Part shown: one piece after another, positions 1 through 11,901 of the stretch
Layout: the number at the start of each line of letters is the position of its first letter
Numbering within the stretch: position 1 is the stretch's first letter
Assembly (NCBI GenBank): GCA_013398015.1
Contig: VZRR01004731.1
Span: 593,588-657,587, forward strand
Source of the DNA: Oreocharis arfaki
Taxonomy: Eukaryota; Chordata; Aves; Passeriformes; Paramythiidae
DNA: 64,000 nucleotides
Reading direction: 5' to 3'
The notes under the pieces: generated by a model
Told to the model about the DNA's origin: nothing
The model's database searches: none
What the model saw: only the letters and a program-made list of their open reading frames with translations
Program-made: the position numbers and the translations under genes

Positions 1-850
1 TGATTTGAGATACCAGGGTAAGAAGAGTCTACTTAGAAACTGTGCCCAACATACATCACAATCCTTTGGTATTATTCTTCCTTTGTTCTTTCCCTTCATC
101 CTCAGGATTTTCGCATAAAAACAACCATTCAAGTCTCAGGAGCTCACCTGCTCCTGTTGCTTACTCCTCAGTGAAGTCATAATCCTCTAATAGCAACATC
201 AACACCATTTGCACAACAATGAACTGTTTCTTGTGGCACAAAAACCAAATTATAAATTTTCTAAGGAATGAGAGTTGGTTAGTTTGAGGAGCAAAGATTA
301 TTTTTTGTTAATATCTTCTGTGTCACAAAGGATATGATAAATGAGAAAACAGAGTGCCCTTTGGTATTTCCCACAGGGTGTGACCAGTCCCTAAAAACAT
401 CCCAATGCAATTCACAGAGTGAAAAAACAAGGATGAAAGTCTTGCTAAGTCTTAAAAGGAGCTTCCCAGTTGAGCTGACAGCGATGACTGAACCCTCCTC
501 ACGCCAAGGCTGGCTGACAAACTCTGCCAGGCAGATGAGAAGCAGCTTGGCTTTGAAACTGCTGTCGGTTTTGATTTGTTAGAGCATCATCTGAGGCAAA
601 ACACAGGTCACAGCCATACTACAGAGCAAGCTGCTGTGCCCAGAGTCATCAGCACACCTCCCTTCCTGACTGTCAGGCACATGTAGCTCCCACTCAGAGT
701 CCTGCTAGAGTGAGAACTGCAAAATTATTTGCAGTTATAGGCCTTGCAAAGTGTTTTAATAACACGTGATGGGAGGAAGGGCAATCATCTTTGAATACCT
801 CAGTAAGGTCAAGAGCTGACGTGGTGATACCATGAGTCTCCTTCTGGTTA
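1..850. other. Unannotated non-coding stretch
   Basis: AT-moderate, CpG-poor sequence without a recognisable gene or repeat. A minus-strand GTGAGC donor-like site lies at 147, but the frames upstream of it are soon closed and I could not build an exon. If the plus-strand exon pair that follows is real, this is its upstream intron. Confidence 0.5.
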
Positions 851-883
851 GATCACTGTGTGTTAGTGACTGTTCTGAGCCAG

Positions 884-1009
884 TATCTCCCAGAAGCAGG
901 TCCTATCCGTGATACCCAAGCTGCCAGTGCTAATGGTTCCAGGGAAGAAATCGTTCGTTTGCATGGACTGTCTCAATATGATGATATAAAAGCACCCTGG
1001 GAGGATGAG
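884..1009 (+). CDS. Candidate internal exon, unrecognised protein
   Basis: Candidate 126-nt exon of a plus-strand gene, phase 0 at both ends. It follows a ..TGTTCTGAGCCAG acceptor and ends at GATGAG|GTATGG. An alternative, more pyrimidine-rich acceptor would start it at 851. The 42 codons read YLPEAGPIRDTQ... to ...KAPWEDE, hydrophilic with an acidic end. By hand count 18 of 42 codons begin with G, well above the roughly one quarter expected here, which is the periodicity of translated DNA. The frame stays open back to a TGA at 833. The next candidate exon starts in the same phase after an intron of only 110 bp. I do not recognise the family. It could be a pseudo-exon or a decayed coding fragment. 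Confidence 0.28.
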
Positions 1010-1119
1010 GTATGGGCTGGAGACCTCATGGTTGTGAGTAGAAAACACTGGCCAAAGCTGTCTTGGCTTGTACAAAGATATGAGAACAACATTGGGTCTG
1101 TCTCTTTAGCTCTTGGCAG

Positions 1120-1257
1120 TTACCCAGGGAATCTGTAGAAAGGCACATAGAAGATTTTAATTCCCCTAGAGAAGATCTTAATTCCCCTGTATCCAAAGTA
1201 CATCCAGAAGTGAACCTGGACACAGGCATTAGCAGCAACAAATGGGATGCCAAGTAA
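1120..1257 (+). CDS. Candidate 3' coding exon with heptad duplication
   Basis: Follows an excellent acceptor (pyrimidine tract about 1096-1117, ending GGCAG) and starts in phase 0, matching the preceding candidate exon. It reads LPRESVERHIEDFN... and stops at TAA 1255-1257 after ...SSNKWDAK. Codons are rich in GNN (D, E, V). A 21-nt tandem duplication at 1149-1190 keeps frame and gives two heptads, EDFNSPR and EDLNSPV. There is an ambiguity: CCAA|GTAAGT at 1254 is itself a consensus donor, so the exon may instead end at 1253 in phase 2. In favour of a terminal exon, an AATAAA with a GT-rich stretch after it lies 500 bp downstream. No known family recognised. Confidence 0.27.
   Translation, partial: LPRESVERHIEDFNSPREDLNSPVSKVHPEVNLDTGISSNKWDAK
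1149..1190 (+). repeat. 21-nt in-frame tandem duplication
   Basis: Two adjacent 21-nt units, 1149-1169 and 1170-1190, both beginning AGAAGAT and sharing TTAATTCCCCT, with about three mismatches. The period is exactly seven codons. Confidence 0.8.
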
Positions 1258-1756
1258 GTCCATTGTTTGTATTAGGGATTTGTGCAGGAACCTTTCAGGA
1301 AGGTATCTGTTTACATTTAGAAATGAAGTTCTTGCACTTAAAGTAACATCTGCAGGATGTAGGAGCTCTGAGCTGTGTTGGAGCTCTGACATAGATTTCA
1401 GTCGCAGTCTTAGGAAACCTGCTTAGAGGTGAGATCCACAAATGCAGTGCCAGAGATTAAAGCCCACCACCCACATTCTGGCATCTGGCTGAATGGCCTA
1501 TCTTCCTCAGAGGTACTCCTATTTTTCCTGCTACCTCGGAAATCTATACAAATCTCCAAATATCACTGCTGTACCAGAGATAGAGGCCTAATACTGGCCT
1601 GTCTTGAGGCAATGAGCACCTCTCTCATGCACAGTGGTTTTCTGATTCAGATTCCCTTCATGTCTATGGACATCTTGGCTACTGCCTCCCTCTCCTTCAA
1701 ACTCTACATGTTCCAAGCCAAAAGAAGCAAACCCAAGCCTCCTGTGCTCCTGGGAC

Positions 1757-1762
1757 AATAAA
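1757..1762 (+). terminator. Candidate polyadenylation signal (plus strand)
   Basis: AATAAA followed within 10-20 bp by a GT-rich stretch (AGTGAGGTGTGAG). It would serve the candidate plus-strand terminal exon. The hexamer is common by chance in DNA of this composition. Confidence 0.2.
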
Positions 1763-1789
1763 CTACAGTGAGGTGTGAGCAGCCTGACT

Positions 1790-2770
1790 GGAAGTCTGTA
1801 GTCCATGCCTGCCTAAGCTCCCATCTCAGACAACTAAGCAGAGAACTATCAGAGAGAAGCATGGACCCAGCAAAATGAGTGAACCCCAACCTCTGCCTTA
1901 GTTGTGCTGCTGAAACAGAGGATGTGTACAAAAGAAGAAACAGAGAGGAGTGATGTCCAGAGAAACATCAGAAGAGTTCAAGACTGGTAGAGCAAAGGTG
2001 AGGTGAAGGATAACTAATACACTATGAGAAAAACACAAATGGGAAACAAGAAAGTGAAGAGATATTTTAGAAAGATGAAAGGGCAATAAGAAACCCCAGG
2101 AGGGAAAAGAAATACACCCCCATTCTTCCCCTCCACACTAGGAACACATGCTGTGTCCCCCGGACAAAGCAGCCCACCTTTCCTCATGCTCCAGGATGTT
2201 TTCATTCCACAGCTAGAATCTTCCTCATGGAATAAACTTTGATTTTTCCTAAAGATACTTTAAGAAAAAGGGATCTGCTGTACTGTGGTAACCTGACATG
2301 AGACTTCACCAAAAGAGACAGAAATTCCTGCAGTCCTGCAAAGCAGGTGCAAGTCCATGAGAATGAGAAGTGCTCGGGGTCTGCATAGCTGGTCATTCGA
2401 TACACAAGCCCAAACTCAAATCTAAATTCAAGGATTTGAGTCCCTAATTCATGGGTAGAAGCCTCATCCCCCATGTATATACAGCCCTGTAGTGACTGCA
2501 GGAGAATTGAAGTTCCTAAACTCCTGCAGTTTCTTTACAGAATTGGTTCTAAGGGAGATAGGAGGAAAAAGAAGAGGAGAAAGGACTGGGAGAATATTGG
2601 CAGCTATACCAGAATGACAATAGCAAACTAAGCACAGCAAACTGCTTCTTATTCCCTTTGTTAACAAAAATTATAGTAGCTATAGCAACAAAAAAAGGGG
2701 CAGGGAGGAAAAAAGTCTGAGACTTTTCAATGTCCCCAAAGAACACAGGTTTCTAATATGGAAAAAAAAT
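1790..2770. other. Spacer, nothing recognised
   Basis: No repeat, RNA or exon that I can support. If both gene-tail models hold, this is the gap between two convergent genes. Confidence 0.4.
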
Positions 2771-2775
2771 CAAGA

Positions 2776-2781
2776 TTTATT
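2776..2781 (-). terminator. Candidate polyadenylation signal (minus strand)
   Basis: Reads AATAAA on the minus strand and is followed (lower coordinates) by a T-rich stretch at about 2760-2775. It lies 147 bp past the stop codon of the candidate minus-strand terminal exon. Confidence 0.22.
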
Positions 2782-2927
2782 GCACCAGCAGCTCCTACAA
2801 GGCAGGGCTGTAGTAGTGCACAATGGCTTCAATTAAAGGCACCAATCATTAACCAGTACAGCTGGACTTTGCAGTTGACAGGCAACATCATCTCTTCCAG
2901 TGAGCCACGATTCCTTCAGAGACTGAA

Positions 2928-3085
2928 CTAGGTTCTCTTGTATGACATGCCCTCCTGCCCCATTTCTGGTGGATTTACCTCATATTGTCTGTCAAGCCCT
3001 GTGACAGAGTGACTGATGCCACTGCTCAACAGAGACATCTCCTTCGTGCCCATATCCCTTTGCCAGGCATCACACACTGGTATCC
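2928..3085 (-). CDS. Candidate terminal coding exon, unrecognised protein
   Basis: Minus-strand candidate last coding exon: acceptor GTGTCTGTAG| at 3086-3087, 51 codons, TAG at 2928-2930. It reads IPVCDAWQRDMGTKEMS... and ends ...GQEGMSYKRT. By hand about two thirds of the codons start with a purine, a coding-like bias, and V, A, D, E and G codons are frequent. The start is phase 1, compatible with the candidate exon at 3683-3729. An internal GTAAAT donor-like site near 2976 offers a shorter alternative. An AATAAA follows about 150 bp downstream. No domain recognised. A chance open frame remains quite possible. Confidence 0.22.
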
Positions 3086-3418
3086 CTACAGACACTGCCT
3101 GCAGCACGGCCCTGCACACTCAGCAAGCATCTCAGGGAGAAAAGCATTTCAGTTCCCTGCTGCCTGTAGGTATTTTCCTTCTCAAATACACACACTTGCA
3201 AGCTCAAAGAGGAGAGGAATGTCTGGCACTTCTGCAGTGACCATCTGGCAGAAGCACCGCTCCATTTTCTGGCAACTTGACCAGAGTCTTAGAACAATTA
3301 TTTCAGTTCCTGATTCAAGCGCTGGAGACAGAAGATCAAGTTACATTTCTCTCCAGCCATCAACACTAATTCAGTTTTCACTAAGTCAGCCGTGCTGGAA
3401 TTTCACTCTTCCACACTA

Positions 3419-3438
3419 AAACAAAAAAAAAAAAAAAG
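3419..3438. repeat. A-rich tract
   Basis: About 20 bp, nearly pure A on the plus strand. I see no retrogene or SINE body immediately upstream, so it is probably a simple tract. Confidence 0.7.
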
Positions 3439-3682
3439 GAAAGTGTGAATCTACACTGCAAAGCCTGTAGAAGAAACACAAGGAATTTCAAGAGTTGCCC
3501 TTCACAAAGGTAAAAAATGCCAGAAAGAGCCAACAGACAAGGAGCTGTTTCTTCCTGGAAAGGATATTTTTATAAGATAAAATGATGAAGAACTGAATGT
3601 ATTGAAAATCAAATGATATCATGGTCCTCAGTGACATCCCCTGGCTTTATAACAACCACATAAATAAGCTTTCTTCCCTTAC

Positions 3683-3729
3683 TTTCACGAGCTGATTGTG
3701 ATTTGAAGAGAACTCCTTCCCACCTATCT
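3683..3729 (-). CDS. Candidate short internal exon
   Basis: 47-nt minus-strand candidate with acceptor ..CATATACCTGTGACAG| and donor GTGAAA|GTAAGG. It starts in phase 2 and ends in phase 1, and reads DRWEGVLFKSQSARE. It is included because both splice sites are reasonable and its phases link the candidate exons on either side (11637-11744 and 2928-3085). It is too short for codon statistics to mean much. Confidence 0.13.
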
Positions 3730-3744
3730 CTGTCACAGGTATAT

Positions 3745-5635
3745 GCAGCCATCAGCAGAGGCACTTTTCCCAAGGACAGAGTTCAGCTCCCACAGCACTG
3801 ACCTTTGTCATCTGCATGAAAGGAAAGTTTCAACAAGCTACCACAAGCAAAAGTGTTATAAATCACCTTTCATCAGCCCTCCAACCACTAGCCAGAGAAA
3901 CAACTGGAAACACTTAAACCTGTTTTAACATTCCTTGTAGAAGGAGGCAGGGAAACACCTCCCCATCCACCCACTGGAGCTGATTGCAGCCACCAACCCA
4001 CTCTGGACTGTGGCTCCTGCCAATGGAGTTTCTGTTGAGGATTCCTGGAGCAACAGCCTTTCCCAGCAGACATAGAAAACCAAGCAGCAGCCACAGAAAC
4101 TCTAGCTCTGTTCCCATGTGCGCTGCATCCAGAGTGGCAGAAGGGAACCACGGGGGTTTAGACAGAGGCAAACAGAAACAAATCCACAAACAAACTGTGA
4201 ATGATATCACATATCTTTTAAAACTTCACATGCTGGGAGATGGTACTTGATGATTTGAAAGAGCTTCTCTTCTTTCCTTTTGTGAAAATGATTTACATGC
4301 AGCTGTGTACATGACATGTTGGAGACTTCTCAAGAGACCGGCTGCTGTTCCAAAGAACTCACACTTCTATGATAGGAATTTCATAAATGAAGGCACTAAC
4401 TATCTTCCCAGATGCAGCCTTGAATAGACCCACTGTGCTGCAGAGTTCTGCTGAGGGAACAATCTTTCTTCACAGTCCGCAGAGCAGGAGTAAACCTGAC
4501 ACGGAGGAGTGTTACAGCCTGAACCGCTTCATTCTCGGGCTGGGGGGAGAGAGACCCACAGGGGCCGTCAGACAAGCCCTGCCCCTGTCACACAGGCCTG
4601 TGCAGAATGCTCCCACGGGTGATCCCAGCTTCCCAAATCCCCCTTCTCTGCTTGCAGTCCAAGTCTGAACATCTGTAATGCCAGAGAGGGCACAGGAGAA
4701 CACAGCCTCAAAAACATGTCAGGAAGAAAACGTGATGCCATGCCCTTACAGTCAGCTGGCTGTGTCCAGGAATAACAAGTAGCCAGTGCATGCAGGAATA
4801 GGGTCCCATTTCTTGTTTCCAGGTTGGCTGCAGTGCCATAACGTGCTACCACTTACGTTTAACAATATTGAAACATGTAATATTAACTTGAAATATTTGT
4901 GTGAAATGATTAATTTTATCCAGACGGAGTTTGGAATGTTGCTCCGCCACCAGCATTTCTACTCAAAGTTTTAGCACTGGTGGTCCTACTTTAGCTCTGT
5001 TCAAAACTGTGAGTAAAATATAATTTAATAGCAATTTGATTTTGCAATGATCTCATTGAAAAGGCATACACAGCATTGCCCTTGCAACACAGAAACAGCC
5101 ACAAGATAAGCCTAAGGGACGCAGATTAACACTCTGATCAGATACAATTTCAGCCCCGTGTCCCTTGCAGGGAATGTTTTGGCCTTTTGCCAAGAAGAGA
5201 GCATTCCACACACAGTAGGGCAAATTTGGTATAGCACCCATATGGAAATATCTTCTTCACAACAAGGCCAGGGTATAAAATCTATTGTCTGAACACACGT
5301 GCTCTCTTACTTCCAACATGAATGAGCCTACAGCAAAGTTCGACTCAAACCTTCCCCATCTCATGGGAGTCAATATTTCAGCAAGCTTTCGAATGGCACT
5401 GGCACTAAGGCTGGCACTCATCTTAGTTTTCTTCTTTCTTATGGATTTAAGCCACATGCAGCAGAAGTCCAACTTGGATTTGCTCCCTGCACAAAAAATA
5501 TTTTTATTGTCTCTTTTAAAATGTGGTTACCACAGACAACAACTCTGCCTCCACCAGACCTTAACAATTGAACCTCTCTACTCTCAACAAAAATGTCAAA
5601 GCAGATTTTGTTATGACCAATCAAGAAATTACCTG
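3745..5635. other. Unannotated non-coding stretch
   Basis: Nothing recognised beyond ordinary intron-like sequence and local A- or T-rich runs. Confidence 0.4.
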
Positions 5636-5639
5636 AAAG

Positions 5640-5878
5640 TGTGTCAGGAGAGGTTTAGGTTGGATATTGAAAGAAGGTTCTTCACCCAGAGGGTGGTAGG
5701 GCACTGAACAGGCTCCCCAGGGAAGAGGTCACAGCACCAACCCTGACAGAGCTCAAGAAGGGTTTGGACAATGCTCTCAGGCACCTGGTGTGACTCTTGC
5801 AGTGCCCTGTGCAGGGCCCAGGAGTTGGACTCCATCCTCATGGGTCCTTTCCAACTTAGCATATTCTCTGATAACACA
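5640..5878 (+). mobile_element. CR1 LINE, truncated 3' end
   Basis: About 240 bp of the 3' end of an avian CR1 non-LTR retrotransposon in plus orientation. Recognised from the TTGGATATTGAAAGAAGGTT, CACCCAGAGGGTGGTAGGGC and GGAACAGGCTCCCCAGGGAA-like blocks, then TGGACTCCATCCTCATGGGT and a degraded CATATTCTCTGAT end in place of (ATTCTATGA)n. It is 5'-truncated as usual, diverged, and has no intact reverse transcriptase. Open frames crossing it have no coding meaning. Confidence 0.92.
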
Positions 5879-5879
5879 T

Positions 5880-8800
5880 AGTTCGTTTAATGAAAGGGAA
5901 AACAATTCTATTCTGCTTTCATTTATGCTTATGCAGTTGTCAGCTAAACTCTATTTTCAGACACTACTTTGCTACTGTTCATAGAGGGTGATACCTCAAA
6001 GGAAATTACATCTCAGACTTCTCTCCTGTTTCCTACTCCTTCACTGCTCCTCCTTCAGTTCAGCTGTTTGCACACTCATCTCCCCCATACCAGTAAGCAG
6101 AGAATTTAAAAATGTGCATCTACAATTAGACAAACTGTTCCAGATACAGAGGTACTGCACACACAATTTGATAATAAACTTCACAGATAAAACTCATTTT
6201 TCAGTAAGTAAATTGAGTTCTATTGAGTAGAATGAAGTATATATACAGAGTATGAACAACACTTTCCTACTAAAAATTCCATCAACACTAAATGTCTTCG
6301 AGGGCCAAAAGATCTATTACACTGAAACTCTTCCGTGTCAGCTTCCTGTGAATGTATTTTTCCCTGTGTTTGATTAATGAACAAATCGAAACGCTCAAAA
6401 CAGGTATTAAACAGTTTTGTCTGGCATAAAGTCTGCATTGCCAGATTCCATGTGGTTTCCAGTTGGTACCACAAACTTGGCCACAGTTCATTCAAAACTC
6501 AGTCCTAGTCCTCCAAAGGGTAGATAAATACTTATGAGCCTTTTTGTGATGCCAGAAAAGTGATTTGTGTTATAGAAGCAGATAAAATTGTACCCGTGCC
6601 TAGTGCACGGTGGACAAAAGCTGACTGACAGCAGATTTCTCCTTGCTACAACAAAATAAATGCCTTTTGCAGCTCCAAAAGGTAAAGATTTATGAGATTA
6701 TGAATCCACTCCAAACACCTTTTGTGACTATCTGCTCATGTGATGTTTTTGGGATGAGGTATTTTAACTGACAATTTGCCTTGAAATTTGTAGGTGTTAT
6801 AAACGCACCAGGATTCACAGGTTCCTACAGAGCATGAATTCCTGAAGTTTCCTCATGGAATAATTGCCTCTCTTCTGGTGTGTGCCTAATACTTAACAAC
6901 TGAACTCCTACCTCATTTTCCCCAGTGAAATATCCTCCTATTTAACCTAAACAAGAATGCATCCATATACAACAGGTTTTCTTTATCCTACATTTTAGAT
7001 GCAAGAGTTATGTTAAGAATCTTTTTTCCAGTCCTAGAGAGTCTCAGGTGTGAAAAACAAGAAATGCACTTTGGCTGATTCTTCACAGCAACTATAGGCT
7101 AGGTGAGGCTCTGAAGAAAATATATGTGTGAAAATCGTTTGAAGTTTGAGGGCTTTTTTTTCAAACTGCATTTTTATTTTAAGGCAGTTTCAAGGTCTTA
7201 TCTCTGCTGTTTCAGACAACTGCATTTTCTTAACTCTTTGACCAGTCTTTTCATCAAAAAGCCAATAAAGTTGGAGTTTCTGTGAGTGATAAATTCAACT
7301 CATGCTGTAGCAAAACATCAAGCTCCATTCAATTCTCACAGAAGCAAGTTTCGGCCCCTCCGATTTTTATGAGAAAACCGGAGCCACAACACAAAAAATG
7401 AGAGCTCTTTGGAAATGCAACCACACCCCACTCATATTCTGCTCTGTGCCCCATGTCCCCACCCACAGATACACAACAGAGGAATACCAGCTGTTGAAGC
7501 TTTGCAGATGGCAAATCCAATATTGTGCCATTTTGAACTTTCCCCTCAAAGGATTATTCCACATGGCTTCTTTTATAGAGTCGGGATTTCTTTTCTTGGG
7601 AGAATGGATATTTGGGCATGGAAAATATCTGTGGACATGAACAATAGGGAAATAGCATTTATAAACTGAAATAAAGCCTTTCCAATTTGTGGAAACAGCT
7701 GGAGGGAGGAAAGAATCCTATGAATAACGTAGTTGAAACCCAACAGGCTGTTGACAGTGAGTCCTTTCAGATGCTCTCACATGACAGTACAACATTTAAA
7801 CCTATAACTAAAGATGATTCAATGCAAAATGATGTACCCAGCACTTTGTTTTACTGTGCTGAGACTAATAAATCCATCCTTTCCCTACACATAATTTGTG
7901 CATCTTGTGTATTTAATGGTGCTGTACAAAAATGCAATGAGTATTAATTTTCAGAGCTGCTTCAAGCAGACAACTCATTCAACACAAAAGTATTGAGCTC
8001 AGCAGTCAGTGCAGGGGAGGCCTGCACAGGCACCTTCAAGGGAGCATCTGCTGAGCTTCATGTTTCTCAGAAGGTGTTTCACTCCTGCCACACACAATGA
8101 GGCTTTCAGGCTGCAAGAAGGAATCTCGTTTCTTACAAGAAAAGAGGGAGACTTTAAGTGCGTATCATTCAATACAGCATGTTTTCAATACAGCACATTT
8201 TCAGAGTAATTCCACAAGTGAATGCCCAACTAAAAAAGACGAAAAAAAACCCACGGAGACAAAATTCCACATGAGGAAACACCATAACAATCTCTTTAAA
8301 GGTATTACAGAAGTCTTTCAAAACACTGTCAGCAAGGTACTTTACCCATTGTAAGGAGAAGCAGATATATTTTAATAGATAATTTTCTTTTTCTATTGGA
8401 AGAAGTAAAATATACTAGCCAGCTAAATATTTTCCTTCAAAGCTACCCTGCTTCAGCCAAGCCCCATTAATCATTATGCTGCTAGACAAGATTGCTTTGA
8501 TGTCCGTAGATCATACAGAAGATTTAAGACAGCAAGGTGTCTGAAAAATTCAGTGATAAGGTGAAGGTAAATCAAGGTAAAAAGTGTTTACTCAGTTCTC
8601 ATTTAGTCAAGAGTTTTACTTGTTTCACATAAACACAAGAAGTTCATCAACTTCTGTTTGTTATTTTACCTAGCACTACACAGTGCAAAACCTCTATTAT
8701 TACTACTGCCTGACTTGTCCAGTCACCTGGAAACTCAACCATCTAAGGAGAAACAAAGATTAAATTAGAAATACTCTTCTCTATAAATGGGCTGTACAGA

Positions 8801-10730
8801 AGGCCCCTTGCTTCTGCAATCAGCTATTGAGTTTAAGATTACAGGTTCATGTTTCAGAAATCAACAGCTACAGAGACAAAGATGGGAAAAGGACAGGAGC
8901 AGGATTATACAGAAACACCTGTCCTGGCAGTTGGGAATGGCTTGATTTTTAATATGCAGAATTGTGCCTACTGATAAAGCTTTCAGCCCAACAGCTCAGT
9001 GAAATCAGCTTATTGAAAAATCATTTTAGTCTGCGTCCTCAGTTAACTCTAAATTAAAAGAAGCATTTCTGTTAGTTTCTGTTTGTGAAAAATAGTCATT
9101 TGGGAGTAGGAAAGGTCTCAACACCTCCTTGACAGTAACATTCCTGTAGGTTTTGTGCCAACATATTGAATCCTGAAGAACTTCTATTCCTGAAATCAGC
9201 AGAGTTTTGTCTGAATGATTACAGGCCCCTGTCACTTCCACAAAATATCAAAGGGAGCTCAGGCATCTGGGCTTAAGGCCCAGAGTCACTATATTTTAGT
9301 CTGAACCTTATTTCTAAGGCTTACTTTAAATAGCAACAAAATGAGTTGCTACAAGTTTAAAAAAAAAACAGAAAAACATAGGAAATGGGGAGGGGAAAAG
9401 AAGTGTTGACTTTGATTGTAGGGGTCCAAAGACCAGTTCAGATTGGCCAAGTAATTTGAGTCTCTCTGAGTACTCCCTGAAAATTTGGGAAAAACATGGG
9501 GTTTTGGGGTTTTTTGAGGATGTGTGGGAATGAAAATTACAGTTCTCTTTGGGCACTGTAAACAACACAGAAAACCTACACCTCCTTTATCAAACAGCGA
9601 ATAGATCCCCCAAGAAGTAGTTTCAGCTGAGACTATTGTTAAAAATCCTTTTGAACAATGTTCAAGTTATGGTTTATGGATAGAAAAGCATTTAAAAAAC
9701 ACACATTAATACTTCCATTATGAAACAAAAAATAGAAACATACAGACAAATAATGATTTAAACTAATGCTTTGGCAACAGCAACAAAAAAATTCAAAGCA
9801 CCACTTAACAAATGGATTTGACCCAGATTCCTACCCTCTGTTTTAAGAGAACATTCTTGAGAAGAGTTCACAGGCCTGTTGGTACTACTAATTTATCTCA
9901 ATTGTGTTACAGCTTTCAAAGCGTCAGTAAAAGACTTGCAACATCCGTTCCCACTTCGTTGCCTACACATATTCATACCAGTAAAGGCTAGTAAAAGAAG
10001 CTGAACTAAAGCTGAGAACAGGAAAAATTTTAAATCATAATCAGCAGTCAAAGGGAAGTGTGTTTCTTCTACATACAAAATAAGGGACTTGAAGGGTCTG
10101 CCACGATAGCAATCTTGGCTTTTTCTCCACTTCATACAGTTCCTAGTTCTTGTGACAACATTGGTTTTGGTTTAAATTTGTGTTTGCTTGCCTTCAGCCC
10201 ACCCAGGCTGTCTTTGTCTTCAGGTGATGACACTGTCATGCCACTTCCATTATTCCAGTCTGAAAAATTACTGACTCAGCTGCGTAGAAGGAGCAAATCT
10301 AACTGCCTATTCCTTTTAATGAACATTTTTATGGAGACAGTGGATGAAAGGAGCCTCAAGATACTTATGTGGTAGTTCAATAGTAAGCTACATATAACAT
10401 GATATTGTTCTCTCAACAGTAGTCTTATCTTAACACCCTTATCAATTCATTCTCCTGTTGCTCTACTGATTCCAAAGTTCTCACTTAGTTTCCACTGTGG
10501 TTCTGCTACCAAGCAAAAGCCCAAAGAGAACAAGCCTGCCATTTCTTAGACAGTAGAGCAGTCTGAGGAAGGGATCAGATTAGTCAGCACAATCTATGTT
10601 TAACTTTTGAACTCCAAGGCTCCACATGTCCTTTCCCTCCAAGTTGGTTTATCATGATCAGAATCACTGAGCTGAATTTTCCTCTTCCGCAACAGACACT
10701 ATATTTGCAATTTCCAAGCATGCTATAAAA
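5880..10730. other. Unannotated non-coding stretch
   Basis: About 4.9 kb with no gene I can support. A minus-strand frame at 9026-9241 and a plus-strand segment at 7690-7760 (ending GACA|GTGAGT) have mildly coding-like composition, but neither has two good splice sites. A T-rich and G-rich patch lies near 9497-9515. Confidence 0.4.
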
Positions 10731-10731
10731 G

Positions 10732-10905
10732 TCACAGAATCACAAAATAACCAGAATTGGAAAGGATTTCTGGAAACCATCCTGTTCAAACCCCTGCTGC
10801 AAGTTCACCAAGAGCTGCTTTGACAGGATCTTGTCCAGGTGGGCTTTGAATATCTCCAGAGGCTTTTTTACTGGAACAGTTGTTTCCATGTGTCCTTCAT
10901 GTTTA
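10732..10905 (-). mobile_element. CR1 LINE, truncated 3' end (minus)
   Basis: Begins on the plus strand with TCACAGAATCACAAAATAAC, then AGAATTGGAAAGGAT, CCATCCTGTTCAAACCCCTG and TTGTCCAGGTGGGCTTTGAA. This is the reverse complement of an avian CR1 3' terminus. The left end is clear and the right end fades into unique sequence. Old and diverged. Confidence 0.88.
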
Positions 10906-11636
10906 GGTACCTGACCAATTCAGCCCATCTGATGTTACTAACTAGCTGCTGTAGCTCTATCACAATTTTCTACTGGAAATAAGAAGCCTTTTTATAGTGC
11001 CCCCTTTCAATTCTTTCCAATTATTTAGAAAATAAGAGTAACTGATGTTTCAAAAGACTGAATGAGCATCCTAATTGAACAAAGGTCTTTCATCTCCTTA
11101 TTAATCAGTAAAACCAAGACTAAAACCCTGTCTTATCAGTTAAGAGACAAAGAAATTGCTAGACATCAATAAACGTTTCTCAGCCAAAGTTATAGGAGCT
11201 CAGCATCTTTAAATATCCCCGTGAGAAGGAATACATTTCAAAAAAATTAAGCTTCCAGTTAATGTATGTAAAATCACACCTCAAGCTTTTTCCCTAAGCT
11301 TTTCTTTTTGCATCTCATTTTTGTTTCTGTCAACATTGTAACATAAACCATCTGAGAGGTTTAAAACTAATCAGTTCTAAGCAGTGGGTGAAACCACAGT
11401 ATGTTAACTGACAGGAGGTTTTGGCTCCTTCTTCATCTTTAAGCATCTCTTACTCAGCTGCTGTTTCTCTGCAGCAGGGGCTAGAACATTTATAGACTTC
11501 AGCCCAAGACTCCTGGTTTCCTAGCACATGCTGCTTAAGCACGTTTTCTCTTGATTTGGTTGTTCCTTTGGTAACTACACCATTATTCTATTCCAGCTTG
11601 CCCATCTAAATAGAACCAGTAATAATTCACACTTAC

Positions 11637-11744
11637 TGCAGCTGGTGCTCTTCATTGAGCACCTGATTGTTCAGATGACAGCAAGCAGCACACATGGCTG
11701 TGATGTCACCAAGCAGAGTTATCCCTCTCTGACAGGTGTCAGAG
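11637..11744 (-). CDS. Candidate internal exon, cysteine-rich, unrecognised
   Basis: 108-nt minus-strand candidate with both splice sites close to consensus: a long pyrimidine tract ending CATCTCTGTCCTAG| and donor CCAGCTGCA|GTAAGTG. Only one frame is open (phase 2 to phase 2). It reads SDTCQRGITLLGD... then an AMCAACCHLN cysteine cluster, and ends ...NEEHQL. Of 35 codons, 10 start with G and 20 with a purine. It is preceded 157 bp upstream by another candidate exon whose end phase fits. I do not recognise the sequence. Of the minus-strand candidates this has the best splice sites, but pseudo-exons of this quality do occur in long introns. Confidence 0.3.
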
Positions 11745-11901
11745 CTAGGACAGAGATGGTGAACATAAGACATGGATAGTGAGAAATTAAGGTAAAGCAG
11801 AAGAAATACAAATATGATATGTCTAAGCATTAGCCAGCTCTCCTTCAGCCAAATATAAAGCTATTTTCAAAAAACTAAAATATTTTTCCTGTGGCACATA
11901 C

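Noticed and set aside
167..262. Minus-strand tail ..LLEDYDFTEE followed by TAA, after a CTCATTCCTTAG acceptor
   Set aside because: The upstream part is hydrophobic translation of AT-rich DNA, and no polyA signal or matching upstream exon was found.
3400..3440. A-rich tract as a retrogene poly(A) tail
   Set aside because: No coding or SINE body with target-site duplication is visible beside it.
5285..5707. 140-codon plus-strand open frame
   Set aside because: Its 3' part is CR1 sequence, and the rest has no coding signal.
9026..9241. Minus-strand 71-codon frame ending ..ELTEDAD
   Set aside because: About 62% of codons start with a purine, which is suggestive, but no convincing splice donor or acceptor pair or start codon context was found.
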